A DNA stretch of 31,187 bases from the NCBI GenBank assembly GCA_015852425.1, contig JAAAIG010000419.1, forward strand, positions 1,018-32,204. The letters are read 5' to 3'. The first letter of the stretch is position 1. The number at the start of each line of letters is the position of its first letter. Shown one piece after another: positions 19,811 to 29,930 of the stretch. Under the pieces are notes generated by a model, which saw nothing but the letters and a program-made list of their open reading frames with translations, made no database searches and was not told the origin of the DNA. The DNA comes from Gryganskiella cystojenkinii (lineage: Eukaryota; Mortierellomycota; Mortierellomycetes; Mortierellales; Mortierellaceae). The position numbers and the translations under genes are program-made.

Positions 19811-22514
19811 ATGGTCAACACTGCTGCGCCCCGTATCGCCTCCAAGGACGGCCAATACGTCTACCCTGACGCCCCTCGCTCGGATGTCACGTATGATTTG
19901 CACGGAACCACGGTCGCCGACCCTTACCGCTGGCTCGAGGATCCCGAGGCCGAACAGACCAAGGCCTATGTCGATGCCCAGAACGACATCACCTCCGAGC
20001 ATCTCAAGAAGTTTGAAGGTCGCGAGAAGTTTAGCGAGCGGTGAGTCACATCCACTCAGTTTTTGTTCTTCTTTTGGGTGTATTGTATCTGTGAAGTAGT
20101 CCGCTTTTTTCTTTTGTTGTAGTTGTTGATGTTGTTGAAGCTAAACAGAACCAACACTTTGTCTCTTTTTGTCTTTTTCTTGTTTACAGCTTGACTGAGT
20201 TGTACAACCACGAGCGTATCATGACCCCCTTCAAGCGTGGAGAATACTACTACTATTTCCGAAACTCTGGTCTCCAAGCTCAGAGTGTGTTGTACCAGCA
20301 GGATAGCTTGACGTCAGAGCCTCGCGTCTTTTTGGATCCCAACACTTTGGAGGCCGATGGTACGGCAGCTTTGAGCACACACAAGTTTTCAAAGTCTGGA
20401 AATCTTTATGCCTATGGTATCTCTCTCTCGGGATCGGATTGGGTCACGATCTACTTGCAGGACAGCAAGGGCAACAAGCTCGAGGATGTCATCGAGTGGG
20501 CCAAGTTTACCGGCATTGCTTTCACCCATGACGAGAAGGGTTTCTTCTATGGCGTACGTTTGTTATTTGATATTGGAAACTATTCAGGGAAGGACGGTGT
20601 CAATCTTCTCGATATTAACGACAAGGGAAATGTATATATTTGCACCAATTAGAGCTACGAAAAGCCCAATGTTGAGAAAGGCAAGGCTGGTACCGAGACT
20701 GGTGCCAACATCAACAAGCGCCTGTAAGTATTATTTTTTCTTTCTTTTCTGGGAGATTTTTTTAGTGCTGGGGAAAAAAAAAGGGCCTCATGAGAGCAGA
20801 AAAAGAAGAAAAACATTTCTCACGGTAGGGGGATGAGAATCGATTCCTAACTAGGCAGTCAAAAATAACTTTCGGTTCTCCCACTCGTTTTTTTTATATG
20901 AACGTAGTTACTACCACAAGATCGGCACCCCTCAGTCTGAGGATGTCCTCGTCTTCCTCGATACTACCAACCCTACTTACAGTCCCAGTGCGTCCATCTC
21001 GGATGATGGCAGGTACCTTATCTTCAGTATCTCTAAGGATTGTGACCCCGCCAACAAGTTGTACCTTGTGGATTTGGAGGAAGCCAACAATGTGATCTCG
21101 GCCGACTTGCCCTACAACAAGGTTGTCGATAACTTTGATGCCGGATACGACTAGTAAGTAGTGAGCCATCAGGATTCGCTATAGTTTTCGTTAGATGGAT
21201 GAGGGCATATGCACATGTTGGTAAAAAAAAGTAGTTTATTAACCCTACCTACTATTGGCATCTTGAAACAGCGTCACCAACGACGGCCCCGTCTTCTACT
21301 TCGAGACCAACAAGGATGCGCCCCGTAGCAAAGTTGTCCGTTACGATCTCTCCAAGCCAGAGGAAGGATTCGTTGATATCGTTCCCCAGGTTGAGGATGT
21401 CCTTATCTCGGCTTTGGTCGTCAACGAGAACAAGTTGGTCCTCGAGTACATGCATGACGTCAAGTCGGTCTTGTACGTTCACGATCTCAAGACTGGTGCC
21501 TTCAAGAACGAAATTACCATCCCCATCGGTACCATCGGCTCTGTTGCTGGACGTCGCGAGGATGAGGAGATGTTTTTCTCTTTCACCTCGTTCTTGAACC
21601 CCTCGACCATCTACCGTTACAACTTCACTTCTGAGAAGCAGGAGGACCGCCTCTCAGTCTTTAAAAAGTCCGAGGTCAAGAACTTTGATGGCGATTTGTT
21701 CGAGACCAAGCAGATCTTTTTTGAATCCAAGGATGGCACCCGTGTGCCCATGTTTGTGTCGCACAAGAAGGGTCTCGTCTTGGATGGATCAAACCCCTTG
21801 TATTTGTACGGATATGGTGGATTCTCGATCCCCATCCAGGCTTCCTTTGGGCCTGCGAACATTCTCTTTATGCAGAACCTTGGAGGTGTGGTCGTTTATG
21901 TGAACTTGCGTGGAGGTAGAGAGTATGGTGAGGATTGGCACAAGGCTGGTATGCTCCTCAACAAGCAGAACGTCTTCGATGATTTCCAGTATGCCGCCAA
22001 GCACCTGATCAAGGAGAAGTACACACGTGCGGGTCATATTGCCATCCATGGTGGTTCCAACGGTGGTTTGTTGGTCGGTGCTTGTGTCAACCAGGCTCCC
22101 GAGCTGTATGGTGCTGCCGTTGCCTCGGTCGGAGTAATGGATATGCTGCGATTCCACAAGTTCACGATCGGCCACGCCTGGCAATCGGACTTTGGCAAGC
22201 CCGATGACAACAAGGAGGACTTTGAGAACCTGTACAGATACTCTCCTCTCCACAACGTCAGCACGAGCCATCCCTATCCTCCTGTTGCGTTGTTCACATC
22301 AAGCCATGATGACCGTGTGGTTCCCTTGCACTCGTACAAGTACATTGCGGAGCTTCAGCACACTGCTGGTCCCTTGACGACGAGCCCCTTGTTGATCCGT
22401 GTCGACACCAAGGCTGGACATGGCGCCGGCAAGCCCATTGCCAAGAGAATCGCCGAGACGACTGATCAATACTCGTTCATGGCCATCTCCCTTGGTATCA
22501 AGTGGAGAGATTAA
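19811..22514 (+). CDS. Prolyl oligopeptidase (family S9A)
   Basis: Five exons: 19811-20040, 20190-20553, 20653-20723, 20908-21153 and 21272-22514. Phases agree, giving 717 residues, the normal size. The enzyme is a cytosolic serine peptidase that cuts short peptides after proline. The N-terminal segment has the family hallmark DPYRWLEDPE. A seven-bladed propeller covers roughly residues 75-440 (AGTETGANINKR, GTPQSEDVLVF, TPQ-type loop). The alpha/beta-hydrolase domain carries the catalytic triad: Ser566 in HGGSNGGL, the Asp of SSHDDRVVP (near 650) and His687 in KAGHGAGKP. NLRGGREYGEDWH is also characteristic. No signal peptide is present. Intron 2 is 99 bases with an in-frame stop at its end, so retention truncates the protein. 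A degraded copy of the 3' end lies just upstream. Confidence 0.97.
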
Positions 22515-22921
22515 AGGGGCCCAAAAGAGGAATATACCACTCTAAACACCTCCTCAAAAAATAAACAAAGATAATCCGCAAATTTTCATTCTTGTCGTTG
22601 ATCGATTTCGTCTATGAGTAGAGAGGAGGCAGCACCACCACCTGGTCTACCGAAGTCCTTTTCTCCTCAATAAACCACCTTAATCCCTTTCTATTGCACC
22701 GGAAAAAGGTTGATTTCGAAGTCTAGGATTTCCAGCATGTCGTTTGTGGAGTACAAATTCTTAGTCGTTTTCTTCCTATCGTGGTCAAAGGGTTTTTTCG
22801 CGAATTTGTTCGCGACTACAATGAACCTCCCCATCCATGTCTCAATAACCACATTCTGGTCGTTATTTCCCTTTTGATGTATGGATTAACGTTTATTTTT
22901 TTCTAGATATGTACAAGCTCA
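22515..22921. other. Convergent intergenic region
   Basis: This is the 3' flank of the prolyl oligopeptidase gene and of the minus-strand membrane-protein gene. It has two AATAAA signals on the plus strand (22560-22565 and 22669-22674) and a short palindrome-like TTCGCGAATTTGTTCGCGA near 22797-22815. No gene is seen. Confidence 0.5.
22560..22565 (+). terminator. Poly(A) signal AATAAA for prolyl oligopeptidase
   Basis: A perfect AATAAA 46 bases after the stop codon; a second lies at 22669-22674. Either would serve as the positioning element for 3' processing. Confidence 0.5.
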
Positions 22922-24763
22922 TTAAAGCTCACCACCCCACCACGTCCTTGGCTCACTTCTCAGATCCTTCAATAAGGTCCTGAGTGTCCACCAGGAAAAT
23001 ATAGCAGTGCCGTACGAACCCATCGAGTAAAACTTGAGATAATCGGGCCAACTCGAACTGGCCAATCTCTCTGCTGTCGCCTGTCTGCCTAATTGCTGAT
23101 TCTTGTCTGCAAAATGGGCCAAGTACCGGGCTTGAGGCGATCGTGCATTTCTTTCGATCCATTTGAAACTATGCCCAAGGACGTCCAAATGTCTGAAAAT
23201 CCCGACGACTGGATAAAAGATCATGGTGTATCGATACATCAGTTGAACATGCGAAATAAGGCTCTTTGAGGATTTGTCCTGTTCCTTAGTTTGATCAGCA
23301 TTGTCGATGTTATAGGCCCTTGAATAGTTTAATCGAAACGGGAGACGAAGTGATAAGACCAAGTTGGAGATGAACTCGAAAGAAATGACCCATCCTGCGC
23401 CTATGGCTACCACTGTAAATCCCATCAGAGGGTAAAGAAGTGCTCGACGATCCTCTGGGGCAATTATGGTCCCTATCATTATTCGCGAACAAGTGGGCAT
23501 TCTTCAGTATTATCGAATTGTTTGGCAAGTGGTTGAAGTATCCCCTCCTTAAAAGAAGGTGTCATTGTAGAAAACTGATCTCAACAACTTACTGCTTTGT
23601 TGCACCGTTGTAATGACCAAACTCTGGATCGACTGACGCAGATAATCAATCTTGACTAGTGATCGGATGGACAGCCCCATCAAGGACAGCTTCGGCCAGT
23701 TCAAGGCCAACCATGACCCCATCATTTTGAATCCTTGACCAACTATCCTTTTCAGCTCCTGTACTCGCCTATTCTTGACCAACGTCGCAGTCATTCTCTC
23801 AACGACGGTCCATCTGTTGGGGTCCACTCTTCCGCCCCACCAAGTCCGAGGTTCGTTTTGTAGATCCATGATAAACGCTCGAAGAGTCCATCCGAGAAGA
23901 GCAGGAAACAGAATGACCCAACCGGTGGCCAAAAAGGTCTCGTAGGCTGTCTCGGTCGTTCTGTATTGATCCAAGTAGATCAGAAACTGGTCCATGGTCT
24001 GTTTCCCTACAGTCGAGTTCCAGGCTTTGGGCCACAGATCCGGTAGGTAGGCGTGGTAGCGCTTGAGGATCATGTCGGTCGCTGAGATCAGTGCATCGTA
24101 AAAGTTGTAATGGTACATCCAAGTCGCGTGCTTCAATGCCGATGGGAAAAACATTGAAGCCCAGGATGATGATCCCGAAACTAGCGCCGCTGCTTCAGTC
24201 TGATCCGCCTGCTTCCTTTGCTGCTCCTGATCCTGTTCTTTCTCTGGCTGCCGTTGTTGTTGAGGTAAAGGCAACAGGTTGCCATTGTTAATGTTGCTTG
24301 TGCTACCTGGACGGAACGCCAGTACAAGATTCGAGCCGTGTTGCAGAAACTGTCGAGAGAACGCGACCGTCGCGTACATGACCATGGCGAGGATGACATG
24401 ATGATATCGGTGAGTAAGCTTGTCAGGGGTTATCTCCGATGGATGCACTAAACAGTGAGAAAGAAAGAGTCATTCTGATGTCAGTCTTCTAAGAAGGACA
24501 GCTGGTCACTTTGTAGTACCCGCAGAGACGGTCCACCTACAAACAATATCATAAGCCAGAGCGAAACTGGGCTGGACCTCACGAAGGTCCTTTGCCCACT
24601 GATAAAAGTAATAGCCGCTACAGAGACCAAGGGTCATTCGAGGCCAGTTGTCCCTGACGAGTTGTTTTGTCGGTTTTTTGGTCTCTTTCCGTACGAGTTG
24701 ATACATGGTTGTTGCTTGGAGACTGGCCAGAGACTGGTCAAGGAACGTTGAGGGTAGAGTCAT
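22922..24763 (-). CDS. Unrecognised membrane protein with duplicated EPRTWWGG motif
   Basis: Three exons: 24763-24541, 24447-23593 and 23472-22922. Phases agree and the product is 542 residues. Several hydrophobic, probably membrane segments occur: HVILAMVMYATVAF, TGWVILFPALLGW, LLYPLMGFTVVAIGAGWVI, YTMIFYPVVGIF and GTAIFSWWTL. The striking feature is a repeated element: WTLRAFIMDLQNEPRTWWGG at residues 261-280 and WTLRTLLKDLRSEPRTWWGG at 521-540, the second at the very C-terminus. A fainter KDLREVQP lies at 58-65. Each copy follows a membrane segment, suggesting a two- or three-unit architecture. A Gln-rich insertion occurs near residues 135-155. I do not recognise the family; peroxisomal PEX11-like or other organelle membrane proteins are only guesses. 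Exon 3's acceptor (TGATAG|GG) was chosen by phase. Confidence 0.8.
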
Positions 24764-25325
24764 GTTTTTGCGTTCCTGTCTCGATCACCAGTCTTCCTTC
24801 CGCTTTTTTTTGGTGGACGTTGGTGCTAATGGCAATGGAAGAGCAAGTGAATGAAAGACGAGGGAGACGAGAGTGCTCTTAAAATCGGTTAATTTGAAGC
24901 CAGCTCTGCAATGTACATTTCCCAGCCGCACATGACTTTTAAGATGGTAAAAGTCGATTATCCATAATTGTTATTGGCATGGTTGCAGGTTTGAGGCATC
25001 CGAGTGAGAGGGAATGATTTCAATCTCAAGTTCCGGAATGGACGAAAGAAACGAACGGAAAAATCAAACAAAGGAGGCTAGATTGTTGTTGGAACTGAAC
25101 GCATTAAAGCCATGTCCTTCTTAACTCAGGAAATTGTTTGGAACGTTTTCTTTTATTCGCAAAGAACGCGCCTGAAAAAGAAGACAAAGAAGTTGGCCTA
25201 CAAGGCGTTGGTTTGTTGATGGTGTGTTATGTATCGCGAGAGGTTCACGCAAAGTAGAAATCAAAGAGAGAAAGAGTACGCTGACCAGTAACAAGAAGAC
25301 GGAGAAAAAAGTGTGTTTTTTTTCT
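24764..25325. other. Intergenic: promoter of the membrane protein and 3' flank of the F-box gene
   Basis: No ORF with coding character, repeat or RNA gene was recognised. The stretch next to 25326 is purine-rich and is probably the F-box gene's 3' untranslated region. Confidence 0.5.
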
Positions 25326-27233
25326 TTAAAAGCGAGCCCTGGCAAGTTCCTTGGCCTGCTCCAAGACTTGGTGTTGCCAGCGAGCACCAACATCATGCTC
25401 CAACAGGGCTGAGAGCTTGGGAACAGGTTGATGACGAGGGAAACGATCATCCTTCACCAAAGACGAATCCTTATCCTCGTCCTCCGAGATCTTGCGTCTC
25501 TTGCGCTTGGTCAGATCCGACAGCGCCTCAAAATACAGATCAGGAGCATCGATAACGATCCGAACCTCACTCTTGCTCATCTTGAATTTGTCGAGACCGG
25601 CACCGACAACCATGTGCTTTTGTCTTTCCATTGATCGAAAGACTCGCTCGGCCGCATACTGGACCAGTTTGTGACAGATATCGATCTGATCCAACAGTGG
25701 CCAGACCGTCTTGGGGGGTTTGTCGGGACCTTCAGGGTCTTGCTTGTAGGAGTGGAACAGACCTTCGTGGATTCGGTGTTGCAACCAGTCATCAAGGGCA
25801 TGCAGCTTGTGCTGGTCTTCGATCTCCTCTTCTTCCTTGGTCATGATCTCGTCCTGAATCTCCTTCGCTCCCTTCTCCTCATCCTCCACTTCCTCCGTTC
25901 CTCTTTTCTTCGCCGAAGAAGTCTCGCTCGTGTCACGAGTTCGAGTGATCCGTTCACGGCGCTTAACCTGCTTGAGATGAGCCTTGTCCAACGAAGGGTC
26001 ATAACTAGTACAACGGTGGAACCAATCCACAGCCTCGAGTTCAGCAACGATGGCGACCGGATCCCCACGACCATACTCGATATAAATCTGACATATCGCC
26101 GCGTGCTCTGGCAGGTGCAAACCCTTGTCATGCAAGAGTGAACGCAACAGGTTTCGGCGGTGCTTGAACACATCCGAACTGGGCTCGGGAACCTTGCGAC
26201 CCGCGGCCTTGGAATCGGCTCGGACTGCAGCAAGACCGGCATCACCGCCATGGACTTGACGCGCCAGTCGCAACACGTTCTGTTCCTCAAAGAGGTACAT
26301 GGGTGAGCGACCGCTGAAATACGGGTTCCGACCCATCTCATATGGCAGGGACATGATGTCCGAGTCTGTCAACAGATAGGTCTTCATGGCCTCGCCCTTG
26401 GTCATCCTGGGCGTGATCTTGAACTCACCGCACTCGTATGGTGCGATATTATCGGGGATCGGTTCTGGATGCTCCATATAGAGCTCGACACGACAGTCTC
26501 TACACAACAGAACCTCAGTTGGGATCAACGCACCCTTCAAGTGGACAGGCAAGGCACGGAAGGCGCCTGAGGTGCGAGTGGAGCGGTAGCAACCCTCGCA
26601 TATCATCTCGGCGTTCTCGTGAGCGATCCGGAAGTAGTTGGGGCGGCCATCGTACCCAAATTCGTCGAGTTCTCGAACCGTGAGTGTCAAACCGGATGTC
26701 TCACAGATCCCTTTCCAGATGGGCAGATGGTAGATTTGTGCACGCCAAAACTTGTTGACGTTGGCGAGCTTGCTGAGTTGCGACGGGTACAAACAGTCCA
26801 TGACTTTGCACCAAAGGATCGTGCCGAGTTCGTACTTGACACCAGACTTGGTGCGTGCGAGGTGATGAGGAGTGAGTATGATCTCGGGGACAGCAGGTGG
26901 TGCGGGTCCATCACCCTCAAAGAAGCTCACGCTTCTAGTGTGATGATGATGATGGTCCTCATGCTTATGATGACGTTGATCACCGCTGGCACCTGTGCCA
27001 TCACCACTGGTGCTCTCGACCTTGTATTTGGCCTTGGTCATGGCCGTGTCCGAATCTTGAAAGCCGACCTTGGCGCTAGCCCCGATATGACCGGCTCGAC
27101 TATGCCTATCGTGTGAAGACTCTTGTTGGGCACTGTTGCCGCTCGAGATTTCCATTTCCTGGGTAGAGGAGGTCGAGGCATGAGCACCGCGACTGGCGGC
27201 GGTGGCGGCGGTACGTTCGTCTTCTTGAGTCAT
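25326..27233 (-). CDS. F-box protein with a CxxC zinc site and XPA-C-like domain
   Basis: One long exon of 635 residues. Residues 1-115 are disordered with a His-rich run (residues 88-98). An F-box-like domain spans 134-178 (LGTILWCKVMDCLYPSQLSKLANVNKFWRAQ; WKGICE). Two CxxC pairs follow (Cys212/215 in ICEGCYR and Cys244/247 in LCRDCRVE), spaced as in a zinc ribbon. Residues 272-330 (ITPRMTKGEAMKTYLLTDSDIMSLPYEMGRNPY..MYLF) resemble the XPA C-terminal DNA-binding domain. The C-terminal half is charged, with a basic patch (LTKRKRRKISEDEDK) that could be a nuclear signal. Likely an SCF adaptor with a nucleic-acid or protein-binding module; the substrate is unknown. The ATG at 27233 is the first in the frame, but the frame stays open 44 codons further upstream to a TAG at 27366, just after an acceptor-like sequence, so a 5' exon is possible. 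Confidence 0.85.
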   Translation of the reverse strand: MTQEDERTAATAASRGAHASTSSTQEMEISSGNSAQQESSHDRHSRAGHIGASAKVGFQDSDTAMTKAKYKVESTSGDGTGASGDQRHHKHEDHHHHHTRSVSFFEGDGPAPPAVPEIILTPHHLARTKSGVKYELGTILWCKVMDCLYPSQLSKLANVNKFWRAQIYHLPIWKGICETSGLTLTVRELDEFGYDGRPNYFRIAHENAEMICEGCYRSTRTSGAFRALPVHLKGALIPTEVLLCRDCRVELYMEHPEPIPDNIAPYECGEFKITPRMTKGEAMKTYLLTDSDIMSLPYEMGRNPYFSGRSPMYLFEEQNVLRLARQVHGGDAGLAAVRADSKAAGRKVPEPSSDVFKHRRNLLRSLLHDKGLHLPEHAAICQIYIEYGRGDPVAIVAELEAVDWFHRCTSYDPSLDKAHLKQVKRRERITRTRDTSETSSAKKRGTEEVEDEEKGAKEIQDEIMTKEEEEIEDQHKLHALDDWLQHRIHEGLFHSYKQDPEGPDKPPKTVWPLLDQIDICHKLVQYAAERVFRSMERQKHMVVGAGLDKFKMSKSEVRIVIDAPDLYFEALSDLTKRKRRKISEDEDKDSSLVKDDRFPRHQPVPKLSALLEHDVGARWQHQVLEQAKELARARF

Positions 27234-27955
27234 TCCGGTGTTCTGCTTGAGATCAGATTTGGAGCCGGGGAGGATCTCGATCTCTTCTGGGTCTGTTCGA
27301 TTGATGGTCGGAAGACGAGGAGGAGTAGCCCGTTCGTGATCTTGATTTTGATTGTCGTAGCCCGACTAGATGGTTCCTGTAGGTCCGAAAAAGTCGTCTT
27401 CTTCGCTCTGATCAACGACTGTGGTGCAGGTAACGGCGTGGCTTTTAAGTTTCTTTTAAAGGAAGGCGTTGTTTTCTCTGGTTGTGTGACAGCGCGAGGA
27501 ATATTCTTGTTGGGTTTGCTATTGAAAGGCAATAGGGTAGAACGGCGATAATATGTGTTCTCTGTGTATGTGAGTGTTTGAAGTGTGGGTAGATAGGAGG
27601 GACGGTTTAACGAAAGAGGGAAAGAGAAAAGATGATAGCGAGGAAAGAAAGTCGAGTATTCATAACAAAAAGTGTTGTCATCGTTGCGTTGACCGTTGAT
27701 TTGAGTTGAGGTGTGAAAAAATGGCAAGGTCGTTGATTAAAATCACCAACAAAAAGACACGACGAGCAAAATGCGCTGAACAAAACATGACGCGATTCGG
27801 CAACGCGTGTGGTAGTCTTGGTAGTGCAAGTGTGACAAAAGATCAATATGTTTGTGTGTTTGCTTGTGGAAGCGTAGCAACAAGCAAAGAGCAACGAGGA
27901 CGAAGAAACAATGATGGCCAATACCTTGAGAGGTGTCTCATATTTATTTCAAAAG

Positions 27956-28054
27956 GAAGGATCAATCTGTTCGCGCTGAAGGGATCGACAAAATATAAAA
28001 AAAAGCCATCTGAAGGGTTCAAAAAAGGACCAATCCGTTCACGCTGAAGGGATC
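27956..28054. repeat. Direct repeat, two copies about 70 bases apart
   Basis: Copy 1 (27956-27986) contains CAATCTGTTCGCGCTGAAGG and copy 2 (28025-28054) contains CAATCCGTTCACGCTGAAGG; both end GGATC. They differ at three or four positions. They lie between the metallothionein stop and the F-box gene, so they are in a 3' untranslated region or a promoter. Confidence 0.8.
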
Positions 28055-28110
28055 TTGAACTACAAACAAAAAGAGTTGGAGCTGAGCAGGAAAAAAAAGG
28101 AAAGGGAAAT

Positions 28111-28132
28111 GTGATGTGATGTGATGTGATGT
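28111..28132. repeat. GTGAT pentanucleotide microsatellite
   Basis: Four perfect GTGAT units followed by GT, about 45 bases after the metallothionein stop codon on the minus strand. Confidence 0.85.
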
Positions 28133-28177
28133 CCTGTTGGCAACACCGCTTCGACCGTGGCCAAGTCATGGACTGAT

Positions 28178-29279
28178 TTACTTGGCGCATTTGCAATCGC
28201 CACTGCACTTGCAGTCATGTCTATCAAACAATAAGAGCATAGTGACTCGATTAGCATCTGAAGGTTACCGATTCCTAGACATGGAGTGATAATAATCCGG
28301 GTCCTTACCCAGATTTGCCCTCGCACGGGCAGGAGCCTTTGGCGCAACCGCAGGCGCCCTTTTTAGCGCACTGGCAGTCGGAGGCACACTTGCAGTCTCC
28401 ACCGGACGAACCCTCGCAGGGGCAGGCGCCTTTAGCGCAGCCACAACCATGCCCATGCTTCTTGGCGCACTGGCAATGAGAATCGCACTTGCAATCTCCT
28501 CCAGACTTGCCCTCGCAGGGGCAAGTGCCTTTGGCGCAACCACAACCATGCCCGTGCTTCTTGGAGCACTGGCAATGAGAATCGCACTTGCATTCTGCTC
28601 CGGACTTGCCTTCGCAGGGACAAGACCCCTTCGCACAGCCACATCCACCCTCCTTCTTGCCACAGGTGCAAGGTTTCGCACAGGTGCAGGCTCCTCCAGA
28701 TTTGCATTGACAGGCCGAGGAAGAGGAGGCGCCACAATGGCAGGGTTTAGCACAGGTGCATGGACCTCCAGATTTGCAATTACAGGCCGAAGAAGAGGAG
28801 GCGCCACAGTGGCAGGGTTTCGCACAGGTGCATGGACCTCCAGACTTACAATTGCACGCCGAGGAAGAGGAAGTGCCACAGTGGCAGGGTTTTGCACAGG
28901 TACACTTGCCTCCCGACTTGCAATTGCAGGCAGTGGAAGACGACGAAGAGGAAGAGGAAGCCTCAGCCTTGCCGCATTGGCAGCCAGATCCGCAACCTGT
29001 GTTCAAGAAGAAAAAGAAAAAGAGAGGAGATAGAGAGAGTTAGGAAAGGGAGAGGCAATTTGAATCCGGTCATGATCGAATAAGTGACGTGCGATGACGC
29101 GAGCAACGGAAAGGTGGCAGAGAAGTAAAAAAGCAGGAAGCAAAGCCTCGCCTCCTCCTTCTTTGAGTTTGGTTGCACGATCCAAGAATGCATAACAAAA
29201 AAAAAAGAGGAACACACAAAGACATCCACTCACCACAGCTGGCACCGCAGGTGCAGGTACTGTTTCCACAGGGATTCAT
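28178..29279 (-). CDS. Very large repeat-built metallothionein-like protein
   Basis: Three exons: 29279-29234, 28996-28309 and 28220-28178. Phases agree; 258 residues with 63 cysteines (24%). Nearly all cysteines lie in CxC pairs, and there are no aromatic residues, as in metallothioneins, which bind Cu(I), Zn(II) or Cd(II) in thiolate clusters in the cytosol. After an N-terminal cap (MNPCGNSTCTCGASCG) and an eight-serine spacer come four 24-residue A repeats (CNCKSGGPCTCAKPCHCG plus a TSSSSA or ASSSSA spacer, residues 39-128, six Cys each). Four B repeats of about 30-33 residues follow (CGCAKG.CPCEGKSG..CKC...CQC, with KKHGHG spacers, residues 134-258, eight Cys each). The last B repeat is completed across the final intron and ends in CKCAK. 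Fungal metallothioneins are usually far shorter, about 25-180 residues. The histidines in CHC and HGHG may add ligands (inferred). Certain as Cys-rich; the metal-binding role is very likely. Confidence 0.9.
28309..28643 (-). repeat. B-type repeats of the metallothionein (three full and one partial)
   Basis: In-frame units of 99, 99 and 90 bases plus a fourth that continues in exon 3. Each encodes CGCAKG(S/T/A)CPCEG(K/S)SG..CKC(D/A)S(H/D)CQC. The near-identical DNA sequence points to recent unit duplication or homogenisation. Confidence 0.9.
28659..28928 (-). repeat. A-type repeats of the metallothionein (four units of 72 bases)
   Basis: Four in-frame 24-codon units begin at residues 39, 63, 87 and 111. 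Each encodes C(N/Q)CKSGG(K/P/A)CTCAKPC(H/T)CG followed by a Ser-rich spacer (Lys/Glu/Gly after the fourth). Confidence 0.9.
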
Positions 29280-29930
29280 TTCTGTTGTGAGTGAGAGGGT
29301 TGAACTCGATTTTTTACTTTAGTTGAGAGGAAAAGAGGAGCGTGAGAGTGATTTGAAAAAAAAAAGAGAAAGCAAAAGAGGGGGCCAAGTCCCTTTTATG
29401 TACTTTACAGTCATTCCGTTCCAACACACGCAAATCAAAAGACAGACACAAAGAAACCTACCCCCTTGGACGTGGGTCACTCCCTCACTTCATTATGACG
29501 AAGACATTCCCCAAACAGGCATTTAACCATTTTCATTTTCCCTCATTTCCTTCCTGTGTTGGTCTCATTTCGAAATCCACTCAAATGGCGCGACCAAAGG
29601 GGAAAAAAAGAAGTAACATTTTTTGTAAGAGCAGCGCAGGAGTTGCTTCTGGTGTTGTTGAAAGCTCTCACCCAGGGAATCGTCTCTCTTTTCTTTTTTT
29701 TTTCAGAGTGGCAAAGGACAGGATAGGGTGATCATGTTTTCCTCAAGGAAAGGGGAGATGTGTCAAACACGCGGTCTTTCAGGATCGACTCTTCATAAAT
29801 ATGTTCACGAATAGAACCACACTCATGCCGTGCATCCTCTTCAGTACACAAAAATGGTATTTTGTGGCTGTGTGCTGTTTGCACGTCAATTTTCTCCCTC
29901 TTTTCTAGGTCACAAACACCTCTGATTTAT
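29280..29930. other. Metallothionein promoter and methyltransferase 3' flank
   Basis: Plus-strand ORFs here are not convincing. A TATA-like element is listed. No clear metal-response (TGCRCNC) or copper-fist (GCTG-type) element could be asserted by eye. Confidence 0.45.
29392..29400 (-). promoter_or_regulatory. TATA-like element upstream of the metallothionein
   Basis: The minus strand reads ACATAAAAGG, one base off TATAAAA, about 115 bases upstream of the ATG. Stress-induced genes commonly have TATA boxes. Position and similarity only. Confidence 0.3.

Larger units (their letters stand above)
27234..28177. other. Upstream region of the F-box gene and 3' flank of the metallothionein
   Basis: Bases 27234-27365 continue the F-box gene's frame with coding-like content (PTINRTDPEEIEILPGSKSD) but no ATG. 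Beyond that, other-frame ORFs are low complexity. A direct repeat of about 28 bases (listed) and a GTGAT pentanucleotide repeat lie near the metallothionein end. No other gene is seen. Confidence 0.45.

Noticed and set aside
19487..20002. Minus-strand ORF of 171 residues over the start of the prolyl oligopeptidase gene
   Set aside because: It is antisense to exon 1 and the CT-rich leader, with Lys/Arg/Glu low complexity that derives from the pyrimidine tract.
27230..27727. Minus-strand ORF of 165 residues upstream of the F-box gene
   Set aside because: Low-complexity Ser/Thr/Pro sequence starting at a non-ATG codon, and out of frame with the F-box gene. Part of it may be leader sequence.
28449..29083. 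Long plus-strand ORFs opposite the metallothionein
   Set aside because: They are shadows of the Cys-codon repeats on the minus strand; composition and splice structure support only the minus strand.
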